Made by a program: the position numbers and the translations under genes. A stretch of DNA of 64,000 nucleotides from Anodontia alba. Taxonomy: Eukaryota; Mollusca; Bivalvia; Lucinida; Lucinidae. This document shows, piece after piece, positions 35,120 through 43,680 of the stretch (position 1 is its first letter; the number at the start of each line of letters is the position of its first letter). The notes beneath the pieces are model-generated. The model ran no database searches, was not told the origin of the DNA, and worked only from the letters and a program-made list of their open reading frames with translations. The stretch covers positions 107,186,476 through 107,250,475 of the forward strand of contig OZ024823.1 in NCBI GenBank assembly GCA_964016985.1. The letters are read 5' to 3'.

Positions 35120-35851
35120 ATATTTTGGGCTATTCTAATCCTGTTACTATTTACATCTTTCTTATCCTTCAGCCTTTAGTAAAATAATTAACACAACATT
35201 CCAAATGTTGCTATCTACATATACGGTTGCAGGGTCTATATACATTGTATATATTTGCTGATTCTTTCTAAGACTAAAGCAGTCAGGATCTGCTGATTCT
35301 GATAAAATAAATATGGACTGATTTATTTCAGTAAGTAGGGTGATCAACCTTCTATTAAAACTACCATATATATAGGCCTATTATAAGCAATCATCTTCAA
35401 AATAATCCATTTATAAAACTCATGTTTTGGCAGTGATAATGAAGAAAAAGAACTACAAACAATGAAGAACAAGAATTCCGTGGAAGACAGTGTTGCACCT
35501 GCCTCTCAGGCTTATTTTGGGATGGTGGAGAATGCCTGTCAGTAATATAAACCAGTTAAAAATGCATGCATAACATGACAAAGTCACTGATCTGTCATAT
35601 ATAGGTTAGGGTCATAAAAGTGTTGGAGTCCTGTTAGTGAGGAACTGCATGACAAAAGTAGGTCAAGATTAGTTTTGTGGAAGGTCACCTGTAGTAATGG
35701 GAAGCATGCACTGATAGAATTTGAAGATGCTGGCACATGTGGAAGTCAACAATTCACAGGAAATGTCCATCCTTATTTTCACACAAAAATAATACCGGTA
35801 TAAAAATATTTTAAAACGTGTTGGTGTTGTTATGGTCATTTTAAGGGTTAC
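35120..35851. other. Intron with a family C left-end fragment
   Basis: ACAAGAATTCCGTGGAAGAC then GTTGCACCTGCC at about 35468-35515 matches the left end of element C. 35162-35347 carries a 61-codon minus frame without recognisable features. Confidence 0.4.
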
Positions 35852-35945
35852 CTTCTTCATAGCTGCTATCTACAGCCTCAGCGAGATTCCTGTCCAACAA
35901 CAGATCAATACATCTCTGAAGAAGTTGTCCCTGATCTAAAGAATC
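35852..35945 (-). CDS. RNF216: RNF216-like gene, coding exon 2
   Basis: This is a 94-nt internal exon between a TTTTGTAG acceptor and a GTAACC donor. It enters in phase 0 and leaves one nucleotide. It reads DSLDQGQLLQRCIDLLLDRN and continues to an acidic YEE end, with no stop. The hydrophobic pattern (QLLQRCIDLLLD) looks like the closing helix of the CUE-like unit begun in exon 1. The one-base overhang completes a Gly codon with the first two bases of the exon at 26590, which is strong phase support. The intron upstream is about 17.5 kb and holds both DIRS elements. Confidence 0.6.
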
Positions 35946-35994
35946 CTACAAAAGAAACAAGCACAATGCAAGGATATAAAAATAAGGGTATTAA

Positions 35995-36208
35995 CCCTTA
36001 AAGTGCCAGGTAACATCCCTAGCAGATGACATTGTACTTTTTTCCAGAGAAAATAAGTCTTGACATCTCATGTGTCATGTGAATTGTCTGTATGGCAGAC
36101 AATGCACATGAAATGTCAAGACTTTTCTTTGAAAACTAAAAAAAAAAAAAAAAAAAAAAAAAAATCAATGTCACCTACTGCAGTTGTGATTAGCGCTTTA
36201 ATGGTTAA
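35995..36208. mobile_element. Hairpin MITE M3 copy upstream of exon 35852-35945
   Basis: GCAGATGACATTGTACTTTT, hairpin around ATTGTCTGTATGGCAGACAA, a 24-base A-tract, then CACCTACTGCAGTTGTGATT. Confidence 0.5.
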
Positions 36209-36599
36209 GTTCAATGTTGTTCAAACCAGTGATGTTTTATTTAACTAAAGATATGAGTGACTGACTGACTGACTGATCGAGGGAGCTGAGGTTTAACAAC
36301 TAGGTCAACAATAAACTTACACTGCAAGTCATGTTGCGTCTGAAACTGAGGGCTGTTTCTTGACTGAAAGACAAACTTGGGTTCTGCAGTAGAGAACCGC
36401 AGTAGAAGCACCAGGCACCCAATTATCCATGCTCCAATGGGCAGGGCCACTTTTCAGAAGAAAACTGTTATAACTACCCTAAAACTCAGACATGTGATGC
36501 CTAACAAAACTTAAACTAAACTTTGAACAAATCCATCTGACTACCTGAAGATATGTCTAAAATGCGTGAAATTAATGGCAATCAGAGCAGACCTAACTG

Positions 36600-37489
36600 T
36601 GAACTATAGAAATATCTCGGGTACTATCTATAACTTCACAGCTACTGCCAAAGCTAAGGCTAAATCTCAAAACTAGAGCTACCATTCTTGGTCCTAATGT
36701 ATTCCCTTGGCAATATACAAACCACCATTAAGTTTCGTTAACATATTTGAAATGGTTGAGGAATTAGAGAACGAAAAGAAAATTTAGTTGTAGGGCAAAT
36801 AATTCAGGACATAAGTAAGCCAGAGTTGTGGTTCTTGCTCATTATATAGTGCCCCATTATTATATACATTCCTACAAAATTTCATTAAAATATTTCAAAG
36901 GGTAATGGCATTATGGATTGAATGAGAATAGCCTAAACAATTAATTTGCATATGGGTAGTTATAGAACAATAATTAACAGCTCCGCCCACTGATAACTAG
37001 TAAGGGGGAGCAATTATTCTTGTACGTGACACGTCATCCTGACCATATACACATTCCTATAAAATAGCATGAAGACATCCCCAATGGTTACTGAGTTACA
37101 GCAAATACAAGAATGTTTAGAAAAAATAATCAAAATTGTAAAGTAAGAAAGGGGGAGCAATTATTCTTGTACACGACATGTCGTCATGACCTAATACACA
37201 TTCCTATAAAATTACATGAAGATATCCCCAACGGTTACTGCGTTATGGTACGTACAAGAATGTTTGAAAAAAATCAAAGGGGTATAACTTGGAAACTAAG
37301 AAAGGGGGAGCAATCATTCTTGTAAGCAACATGGCGTCCTGACCTTATACATATTCCTACAAATTTGCATGAAGACATCCTGAGCGGTAATCGAATTATG
37401 ACAAGAATGTTTACTGACATACGAACAGACAGATACATGGGCAGCTGGACAGACAGCGCCATGCTATAATATGTCCACTTTTTTTAAAA
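36600..37489 (+). mobile_element. Tandem-array element, family D, left part
   Basis: Units of about 160 bp (AACTAAGAAAGGGGGAGCAA, TCATTCTTGTACACGACATG, CCTATAAAATTGCATGAAGA) end in ACAGACAGCGCCATGCTATA and ATGTCC. DIRS copy 1 is inserted immediately after. Confidence 0.55.
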
Positions 37490-37812
37490 ATGAAGTTTTT
37501 TAAAAGTAAAACATATTTTAACGAGTAATACTTAACCTATAGATAATGTGCTATTCTATTCTGTTATTCACCCCCTCCACAGAAAAAACGACCTTTCAGT
37601 CGTTATAAAGTCTTAATTCAGAAGGTCCCTTTAACAGTTACCTGTATGACGTAGTTCCTCCCGCTCAAATGATCACGTGTCAGTTTCTTTTATGTGTAAA
37701 ACAATACACAATTAGGAGAAAGGAGCGAGGGAAGGGAGGTGGGACGATAAATACTTATCTATAGGTTAAGTATTACTCGTTAAAATATGTTTTACTTTTA
37801 AAAAACTTCATT
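37490..37812. repeat. 3' terminal stem-loop of DIRS copy 1
   Basis: Two arms of about 55 bp (37490-37545 and 37755-37811) are near-perfect inverted repeats starting ATGAAGTTTTTTAAAAG. The loop holds 37533-37691, a match to the reverse complement of 43501-43660, the 5' end of the same element. The rest of the loop is specific to this terminus. It probably corresponds to the internal complementary region and terminal repeats used by DIRS elements to circularise. Confidence 0.7.
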
Positions 37813-38090
37813 TTAACTTCGTAATACATTTACCTATAGATAATGTGCTAGAATTTGTAGAATAGGAGGGAGGATTTCTCCTAATAAGTTAGTCCCAACT
37901 TCTGAATTAAGGCTTAATAAAAGGATTTATTTTTTATATATATATAATGAGGACATAATTAGTGCTTAAGGCAATAATAAGATCCTTTAACCAAGGATAA
38001 AGTAATCCAGGGTTAACATATATATATAATAAAGATATAATTAGTACCTCTCTAGTATAGCATCAGGTCTAGGGGGGCTGTTGACGTTGT

Positions 38091-41033
38091 CTACACATCC
38101 ATAGCTGATTGCTGTTGGCCCCCCACCACTTTTTGGGCCACTACAATGGGGCCCAAACTTTGGAGATTCTGTGCTTGTTGAGACATGTCTCTGAGATAGA
38201 ATTTGGCAAAAGTTGATGAACTATTCCAAACCGCTGCTTGAAGTATATCATTGAGAGGAACTTTGTCGAAGAAAGCCCAAGAAGAGGAAAGAGCTCTAAC
38301 TTCATGAGCTTTGATTTTAAGGAAAGAGATATCTCGTTTAGTGAGTTTCCTATAGGCAAGTTTAACAGTGTAAGATATCCATCTCGAGATAGTATCTTTA
38401 GAGATATCCTTATTGCCTTTAATAGGAAGAAAAAGTCTAGTTCTATTTTGGCGATAAGAGCTAGTCATTTTGAGATAGAATTTCAGAGCCCTAACGGGGC
38501 AAAGAAGTCTGTCAGTATGTTCCCATTTACATATTCGAGCAAGACTAGGAACAACAATAGGATCTGGTTTAACAGAAGGAAGCTGGTTTTTTGCTAAAAA
38601 ACCAGATTTAAGAATCAAGGAAACTGAACCATCAGATTGATTAAATCTTAAATGTTGTGAATCCATAGCTAGAGCATGTATTTCACTACACCTTTTAGCA
38701 GTGGCAAGAGCTAAGAGAAAGGCTGTCTTAATAGTAACGTGAAATTTAGAAGCCTTATCAAGAGGTTCAAAAGGTGGTTTTTGTAGACATACTAAAACCC
38801 ATGATAAGTCCCATTTAGGTGTAAGAGATCTTTGTACTGGTCGTTGAAGTTCAAAAGATCTGATAAGTTCAGATAAAACTGGATTAGATCCGATTCTATT
38901 ACCAGTTTTGAATTTTAAAGTGTTAGAGATCATAGATCTATAACCTTTAATAGTACTAATCTGACATTTCTTTTCCGAAAAAAGAAAGATTAAGAAATCG
39001 GCTATAACTGTAATAGGGGCCGAGATCGGATTAACCTTTTTTGTATGACACCAATTAGAGAAGATGGTCCATTTTGCATCGTAGACTTTTTGTGTAGATG
39101 CTCTTCTTGATCTGGAGACAAAATCTGCAACGTTTTGTGAAAATTTCTTATCTCTGATTGATTGTTTGATAACTCCCAAGCGTGAAGGTCGAGAATTGGG
39201 AGGTTTTGATGTACAAATCTTCCTTTGGATTGAGTCAGTAGTCTTGGAATTAGTGGCAGACGAATCGGAGCTGACACTAATAGAAGAAGAAGTTCTGAGA
39301 ACCACTGTTGCTGTGGCCAGAACGGAGCTATGAGAACTATTCTGCACTGATGTTGTCGGATTTTCTCTAGAACAGCAGGTATCAGAATAAAAGGAGGAAA
39401 AGCATATGCATGAAGATGATTCCAGTCCATGGACAGGGCATCTATCGCTAGTGCTTTGTAGTCTTGTACTGGAGAGACATATAATGGGAGTCTGTGGTTG
39501 AATCTTGTCGCAAACAGATCCACGTTTGGGAAGTTGAGCATCTGGAATACTGAGTTCGCAACTGTTTGATCCAGAGCCCATTCTGTCTTGATAGGTTTGT
39601 CTAGTCTTGAGAGGCGGTCTGCAAGAATGTTGAATTTGCCTGGGATGTGACGTACTCTGATAACTATGTCTTGTTCCAGGCACCAATTGAGTATTTTCCA
39701 AACTTCTACGCAAAGATTGGGGGAATGAGTGCCACCCTGTTTGTTGATATATGAGACCACCGTTGTGTTGTCTGTGGATATCATGATGCAAGAATGGTGA
39801 ATAAATGTTTTGGCTTGTTTCAGTGCTAATCGTATGGCCATCATTTCTAACATATTGATATGGAGCTGGGATTGGTTTTCTGTCCAGCGACCATGAAAGG
39901 ACAGTGTTGTCGGCTCTAAATGAGCTCCCCATCCGTAATGACTGGCATCCGTATAAAGGAAGAATTTGGGGTCTGGAGGATGGATTGAAGTCCCTGTCTC
40001 GAATCGAATGGGGTTTATCCACCATTGTAAGTGAGATCGAATCATGCCGTTTATCGAGATCGGGTGATCGAGAGGAAGAATATGAGGTTTCCAGACTGAC
40101 AGCAGGCACATCTGAAGAGGACGTAAGTGCAGTCTGCCCAGGAGAACAAGGTCTGCTGCAGCACTGAGTTTGCCCAAAAGAGAAAGGAAAGTTCGTGCCG
40201 ATACATGTTTTGCTGACAATATTTTCTTGATTGTTAGAATTAGGTTCTGTACACGATCCGCTGGAACCCTGACTAAATTTTGTTGCGTCAGAAATTCCAT
40301 ACCTATGAAGGTGAATTTCTGAGCAGGAAAGAGGTCTGACTTCTTGAGATTTGGCAGAAAACCTAGGCTTTGAATAGTTTGAATGCAAATCTTTGTCTGA
40401 GTAATCAGACGGTTGTGAATCAGATTTTTTATCAGCCAATCGTCTAGGTATGGAAAAACTGATATGGCACGTTGGCGTAGAAAAGCTGCAATAACGTCCA
40501 TCAGTTTCGAGAAAATTAACGGACTTAGGGACATTCCGAACGGTAGGGCCGAAAAGTGATATACTTGATCTTCGTGTACGAAACGAAGATACTTCCTGGA
40601 TTGACGATGTATCGGCACATGTAGATATGCATCTGTTAAATCTATGGAGACAGCCCAATCGTTGAGTCTCATCGCTTGTCTTACCGATTTGACTGTCTCC
40701 ATTTTGAATGCTTGTTTCTCTATGTAACGGTTTAATAAAGACAGGTCTAATATTAAACGAAACTTTCCGTTCTTTTTTGGCACAAGGAATATCTGGGAAT
40801 AAAAGCCGGGAGTTTCCGGATTCTGTACCCTTTCCACTGCCCGTTTGTTGAGAAGATTTTCGATCTCTTCTCTGAGAAACGGGGAGGAGGATTGACTCAT
40901 TCTGATCGGAACAGATGACAAAGGAGGAATTTTGATGAATGGTATCCTGAATCAGTTTCGTACGATAGAGAGGACCCATTTGTTGTCTGTTATTTCCTCC
41001 CATTTTTCCGCAAAATGGGCCAATCGTCCTCAC
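38091..41033 (-). CDS. DIRS tyrosine recombinase frame, copy 1 (catalytic domain about 38091-39120)
   Basis: This open frame contains about 980 codons from a GTG at 41033. It is in the same frame as Gag and separated from it only by Gag's TGA and 16 sense codons. The recognisable protein is the C-terminal third: an Arg/Ser-rich lead-in (FVSRSRRASTQKVYDAKW), a SAM-like helical part, and a tyrosine recombinase catalytic set of Arg781 (AKRCSEIH), His910 and Arg913 (HEVRALSSSW), and Tyr946 (FAKFYLRDM). Trp936 sits in the usual second His/Trp place. This enzyme would join the circular DNA intermediate to the target without a duplication. The first about 620 codons lie over the RT frame and are Ser/Arg/Gln-rich, like an out-of-frame shadow, so the true start is probably near 39.2-39.5 kb. 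Confidence 0.75.
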   Translation of the reverse strand: MRTIGPFCGKMGGNNRQQMGPLYRTKLIQDTIHQNSSFVICSDQNESILLPVSQRRDRKSSQQTGSGKGTESGNSRLLFPDIPCAKKERKVSFNIRPVFIKPLHRETSIQNGDSQIGKTSDETQRLGCLHRFNRCISTCADTSSIQEVSSFRTRRSSISLFGPTVRNVPKSVNFLETDGRYCSFSTPTCHISFSIPRRLADKKSDSQPSDYSDKDLHSNYSKPRFSAKSQEVRPLSCSEIHLHRYGISDATKFSQGSSGSCTEPNSNNQENIVSKTCIGTNFPFSFGQTQCCSRPCSPGQTALTSSSDVPAVSLETSYSSSRSPDLDKRHDSISLTMVDKPHSIRDRDFNPSSRPQILPLYGCQSLRMGSSFRADNTVLSWSLDRKPIPAPYQYVRNDGHTISTETSQNIYSPFLHHDIHRQHNGGLIYQQTGWHSFPQSLRRSLENTQLVPGTRHSYQSTSHPRQIQHSCRPPLKTRQTYQDRMGSGSNSCELSIPDAQLPKRGSVCDKIQPQTPIICLSSTRLQSTSDRCPVHGLESSSCICFSSFYSDTCCSRENPTTSVQNSSHSSVLATATVVLRTSSSISVSSDSSATNSKTTDSIQRKICTSKPPNSRPSRLGVIKQSIRDKKFSQNVADFVSRSRRASTQKVYDAKWTIFSNWCHTKKVNPISAPITVIADFLIFLFSEKKCQISTIKGYRSMISNTLKFKTGNRIGSNPVLSELIRSFELQRPVQRSLTPKWDLSWVLVCLQKPPFEPLDKASKFHVTIKTAFLLALATAKRCSEIHALAMDSQHLRFNQSDGSVSLILKSGFLAKNQLPSVKPDPIVVPSLARICKWEHTDRLLCPVRALKFYLKMTSSYRQNRTRLFLPIKGNKDISKDTISRWISYTVKLAYRKLTKRDISFLKIKAHEVRALSSSWAFFDKVPLNDILQAAVWNSSSTFAKFYLRDMSQQAQNLQSLGPIVVAQKVVGGQQQSAMDV
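39002..40951 (-). CDS. DIRS reverse transcriptase - RNase H - adenine methyltransferase frame, copy 1
   Basis: This frame is +1 relative to Gag. Counting from 40921, the RT shows a VPKKNGKFRL block (48-57), DLTDAY (94-99), LPFG (126-129) and the YLDD catalytic box (158-161). RNase H follows with YTDAS (Asp 325), an LEMMA Glu (359), STDN (Asp 384) and an ILADRLSR end (about 432-439). A DIRS-type Dam-like methyltransferase region comes next (VDLFATRFN about 467-475, DALSMDW 494-500, APFWPQQQW 532-540). The first ATG is 40900-40898. TGA codons at 40952-40954 and 41030-41032 cut off the usual N-terminal extension, so it may start late or be defective. It ends at 39002, overlapping the recombinase frame. 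Confidence 0.75.
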   Translation of the reverse strand, partial: FRIPFIKIPPLSSVPIRMSQSSSPFLREEIENLLNKRAVERVQNPETPGFYSQIFLVPKKNGKFRLILDLSLLNRYIEKQAFKMETVKSVRQAMRLNDWAVSIDLTDAYLHVPIHRQSRKYLRFVHEDQVYHFSALPFGMSLSPLIFSKLMDVIAAFLRQRAISVFPYLDDWLIKNLIHNRLITQTKICIQTIQSLGFLPNLKKSDLFPAQKFTFIGMEFLTQQNLVRVPADRVQNLILTIKKILSAKHVSARTFLSLLGKLSAAADLVLLGRLHLRPLQMCLLSVWKPHILPLDHPISINGMIRSHLQWWINPIRFETGTSIHPPDPKFFLYTDASHYGWGAHLEPTTLSFHGRWTENQSQLHINMLEMMAIRLALKQAKTFIHHSCIMISTDNTTVVSYINKQGGTHSPNLCVEVWKILNWCLEQDIVIRVRHIPGKFNILADRLSRLDKPIKTEWALDQTVANSVFQMLNFPNVDLFATRFNHRLPLYVSPVQDYKALAIDALSMDWNHLHAYAFPPFILIPAVLEKIRQHQCRIVLIAPFWPQQQWFSELLLLLVSAPIRLPLIPRLLTQSKGRFVHQNLPILDLHAWELSNNQSEIRNFHKTLQILSPDQEEHLHKKSTMQNGPSSLIGVIQKRLIRSRPLLQL

Positions 41034-41081
41034 ACTGGAATGTCCGCGAGCGGAAGAGCAGGCAGTGGAAAGGGCGGGCCT

Positions 41082-43292
41082 TCATAATCTTGCGGAGGAA
41101 GAGGCAGGTTTAGAGGAGGGGAACTGACGGATGTTACCAGTCCTCTTGATATTATCTTTCTTAATGTGAGAAGATGAGCTTTGAGGAATATTTTTGGACC
41201 TATACGACTGCGTAGGTTTAGGTCTGGATGTTGTTTGTTTAGCAGGATATTTAGGTATCTTGAAAGCTCTGCTCTGCGAAGGAGGCTTATAAGAATGAGA
41301 TTGTGACTGAATGGATGTAGAAGCTAGAAACCTTTGCTGTTGAGCTTCGAAGTTTGATTTAGCTATTTCTTTTATCCTGCCGTCAAATAAGGATTTTGAG
41401 TTAATAGGAGCGTTCCTTAACTCGTATGTGGAATTGTCGAGTAGTAGTTTAGACGAAGCTAGGGCTGCGTCCCTCCTAGCTTGGAATAATTCAGTAGTTA
41501 AAAGTGTAGACATGGCAGTAGCATGTTTAATCGATTTGGCTACGGCCTCCAGAAGTCTGGAAAGGGCCGCAACCGACATCGATTCCTGTTGTAATGAAAG
41601 GAAGGCAGCTGAAGAAAATAGATCAGCATGAGAATTAATAGCGACTAGTTTTCTAGCCTTCCTTTCCCATGCTTCTAGATTCTTGAGCGGAATAGAAGCT
41701 CTTCCTTTATTAGAAATGTCTAGGAGCGACGCATCCGCTTCTAATTGAGGGATATTATCAGTTGGCAAATATTGGTTTTGGCTCTTGTAGAATTTAGTCG
41801 GAGCAAGAGCCGAAACCAAGCTTTGCGGACAAATCCAATCTCTTGAACATTTGTCCGATTCTAGTCTATTTTGAATATATTTTGTTGTATTTTGTACTAA
41901 TTTGGATTGTGGGAGGACAAGTAATGGAGTGGAACGAGACTCCATTAATTGTTCGATCCCAGAGAGAGGTTTTAATGGAGCTTGATCCTGCTGAGTTTTG
42001 GGGCATAACTCAGGAGGAAGAAGCCGGAAGACCTCGTTAATCGCACGATCAAATGACCAGACTTCGGATTCAGTTTCCGAATCTGACTCCTTATTCTGTT
42101 GAGTGAGATTCGGCTGAATCTGATCGTAATTAATAGGTTGATTTGTGATTTGACTAAAATTAGTCTCCTCAGGTTGTATTGGAGTTGGCGTTTGAACAAC
42201 CTGGGGAGATTTATGAGCCCTTGTATATCTACCAATGTCAAGTTGAGATTGGGAGGAATTTGATGAAGAAGAAGGCGTCATCGATCGTCTTCTTCTCTTT
42301 TTATGAGAGTGCTTAGATCTCTTTGAATTTTTCTTTCGCCGAGAAGAACTCAAAGAGTCTGATCTGGAAGTAGAGATAGAAGAAGAGGACGATCGATGTC
42401 TTCTTCTCTTTTTAGATTTATGCTCTCTTTTAGACTGATCCTTCCTTGAAGGTCTGGAGATAGATAAATCATTTGAATTTGGAGGCTCAATCATTACACT
42501 CGGATCTGAGACCTGCGAAAAATCAGGTTCGAGTGGAATAATCTGTCTAGAGGAAGAAGCAGGATTAGGAAGTTCTAGTCTATTAGAACGTTCGTAACCA
42601 GGAATAAAGACATTGGATAGTCTGTGGACACTACCCTGTGAAATATGGCTACTTATGGACGGAGCGTAGCTTTGTACAGGCACATTTATAGGAATATAAC
42701 CAGGCGGAATTTGTGTTTGTAGGTCATACGGGAATGACTGTAAACCCATGCCTGGTTGACTGGAGTCTAGTTGACTGGTGCCTGGTTGACTGGTGACTGG
42801 TTGACTGGTGACTGGTTGACTGGTGACTGGTTGACTGGCGACTGGATGAACGGAGATAAGTTGCCCAGTGACTGGATGACTGGTGACTGGTTGACTGGTG
42901 ACTGGTTGACTGGTGACTGGTGACTGGTGACTGGTGACTGGTGGGCTTAGTGCCCGGTCAGACTCTAAGTCCGCCAGGCTGCCACCTTGATGGGTCCTGC
43001 CCCGAGCAGTAAAGCTATGAGGGGCGGTGCTCCCATCAACTGTCCCGTTGTCAGACATGTCTGACTGGGACTTCTTGGATTTCTTTGATTTCTTCTGTTT
43101 TCTCTTCTGCGTCATAACTGATTTTCTAGTAGCATGAAGGCGTCTTCTTTCTGCTAGGTTCCAAACTTTTTCTGTCCAAGAACTACAAATATAACACGGA
43201 GAGATACGTGTGCAAGAATTACAAGTTAGACATGATAAATGTGTATCCCATTTAGCTTTTAAATGGCCACAGTTGCCGCGGGCGAAATGCAT
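41082..43292 (-). CDS. DIRS Gag-like protein, copy 1
   Basis: This is the first frame of the retrotransposon. The ATG at 43292 is the first sensible start; the frame is open a few codons further to a TTG at 43310. The N-terminus MHFARGNCGHLKAKWDTHLS holds a Cys/His cluster that runs on through CLTCNSCTR and CYICSSW, which could bind zinc. Next come Lys/Ser blocks, a degenerate QPVTS repeat encoded by a 15-bp minisatellite (about 42750-42945), and a strongly basic RS-rich tract (RRRHRSSSSS, about 42270-42420) that looks like an SR-protein domain or nuclear signal. The C-terminal third is helical and ends SSSARL before TGA at 41082-41084. The protein is presumed to form the nucleoprotein particle. 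The frame is intact in this copy. Confidence 0.75.
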   Translation of the reverse strand: MHFARGNCGHLKAKWDTHLSCLTCNSCTRISPCYICSSWTEKVWNLAERRRLHATRKSVMTQKRKQKKSKKSKKSQSDMSDNGTVDGSTAPHSFTARGRTHQGGSLADLESDRALSPPVTSHQSPVTSQPVTSQPVTSHPVTGQLISVHPVASQPVTSQPVTSQPVTSQPGTSQLDSSQPGMGLQSFPYDLQTQIPPGYIPINVPVQSYAPSISSHISQGSVHRLSNVFIPGYERSNRLELPNPASSSRQIIPLEPDFSQVSDPSVMIEPPNSNDLSISRPSRKDQSKREHKSKKRRRHRSSSSSISTSRSDSLSSSRRKKNSKRSKHSHKKRRRRSMTPSSSSNSSQSQLDIGRYTRAHKSPQVVQTPTPIQPEETNFSQITNQPINYDQIQPNLTQQNKESDSETESEVWSFDRAINEVFRLLPPELCPKTQQDQAPLKPLSGIEQLMESRSTPLLVLPQSKLVQNTTKYIQNRLESDKCSRDWICPQSLVSALAPTKFYKSQNQYLPTDNIPQLEADASLLDISNKGRASIPLKNLEAWERKARKLVAINSHADLFSSAAFLSLQQESMSVAALSRLLEAVAKSIKHATAMSTLLTTELFQARRDAALASSKLLLDNSTYELRNAPINSKSLFDGRIKEIAKSNFEAQQQRFLASTSIQSQSHSYKPPSQSRAFKIPKYPAKQTTSRPKPTQSYRSKNIPQSSSSHIKKDNIKRTGNIRQFPSSKPASSSARL

Positions 43293-43680
43293 CGACTGAC
43301 GCGGAAACAAAGGAAGAAATTTAACATTGAGAAAACAAGAAATCTAAGATCGATATTTCGAAAATAAGTACATAGATAGTAGAAGGAGTGAATATAGAAC
43401 CAGAGAAAGTCAAGGATATAAAAATTTTAACCGTGTAGAATAATTTTAATCCATTTTTTCTAACACAGAATAATAATCCTTGAACATTCAAAGTCCACAG
43501 AAAAGAAACTGACACGTGATCATTTGAGCGGGAGGAACTACGTCATACAGGTAACTGTTAAAGGGACCTTCTGAATTAAGACTTTATAACGACTGAAAGG
43601 TCGTTTTTTCTGTGGAGGGGGTGAATAACAGAATAGAATAGCACATTATCTATAGGTTAATGTATTACGAAGTTAAAATG

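Larger units (their letters stand above)
37490..43680 (-). mobile_element. DIRS-type tyrosine-recombinase retrotransposon, copy 1
   Basis: This is an about 6.2-kb element read right to left, inserted in the 17.5-kb intron of the RNF216-like gene. Its order is 5' inverted terminus, Gag (43292-41082), RT/RNase H/methyltransferase frame (to 39002), overlapping tyrosine recombinase (to 38091), AT-rich 3' UTR and complex 3' terminus. The 5' end (about 43639-43680) matches 37809-37849 inverted. Outside that match, the 3' end holds a stem-loop (37490-37812) with an inverted copy of the first about 160 bp of the element. No target-site duplication is visible, as is normal for DIRS. The only flank identity is a short ATG. 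Gag and the recombinase are open, but the RT frame has TGA at 40952-40954 and another at 41030-41032. It interrupts the tandem-array element D. Confidence 0.85.

Noticed and set aside
35162..35347. Extra exon of the RNF216-like gene
   Set aside because: The 61-codon frame lacks clear splice sites, and exons 35945-35852 and 26590-24936 already join in phase without it.
39120..41033. First about 620 codons of the recombinase frame as a separate protein
   Set aside because: They overlie the RT/RNase H/methyltransferase frame and have the Ser/Arg/Gln-rich look of a shifted frame. No domain was recognised. Kept only as a question in the findings.
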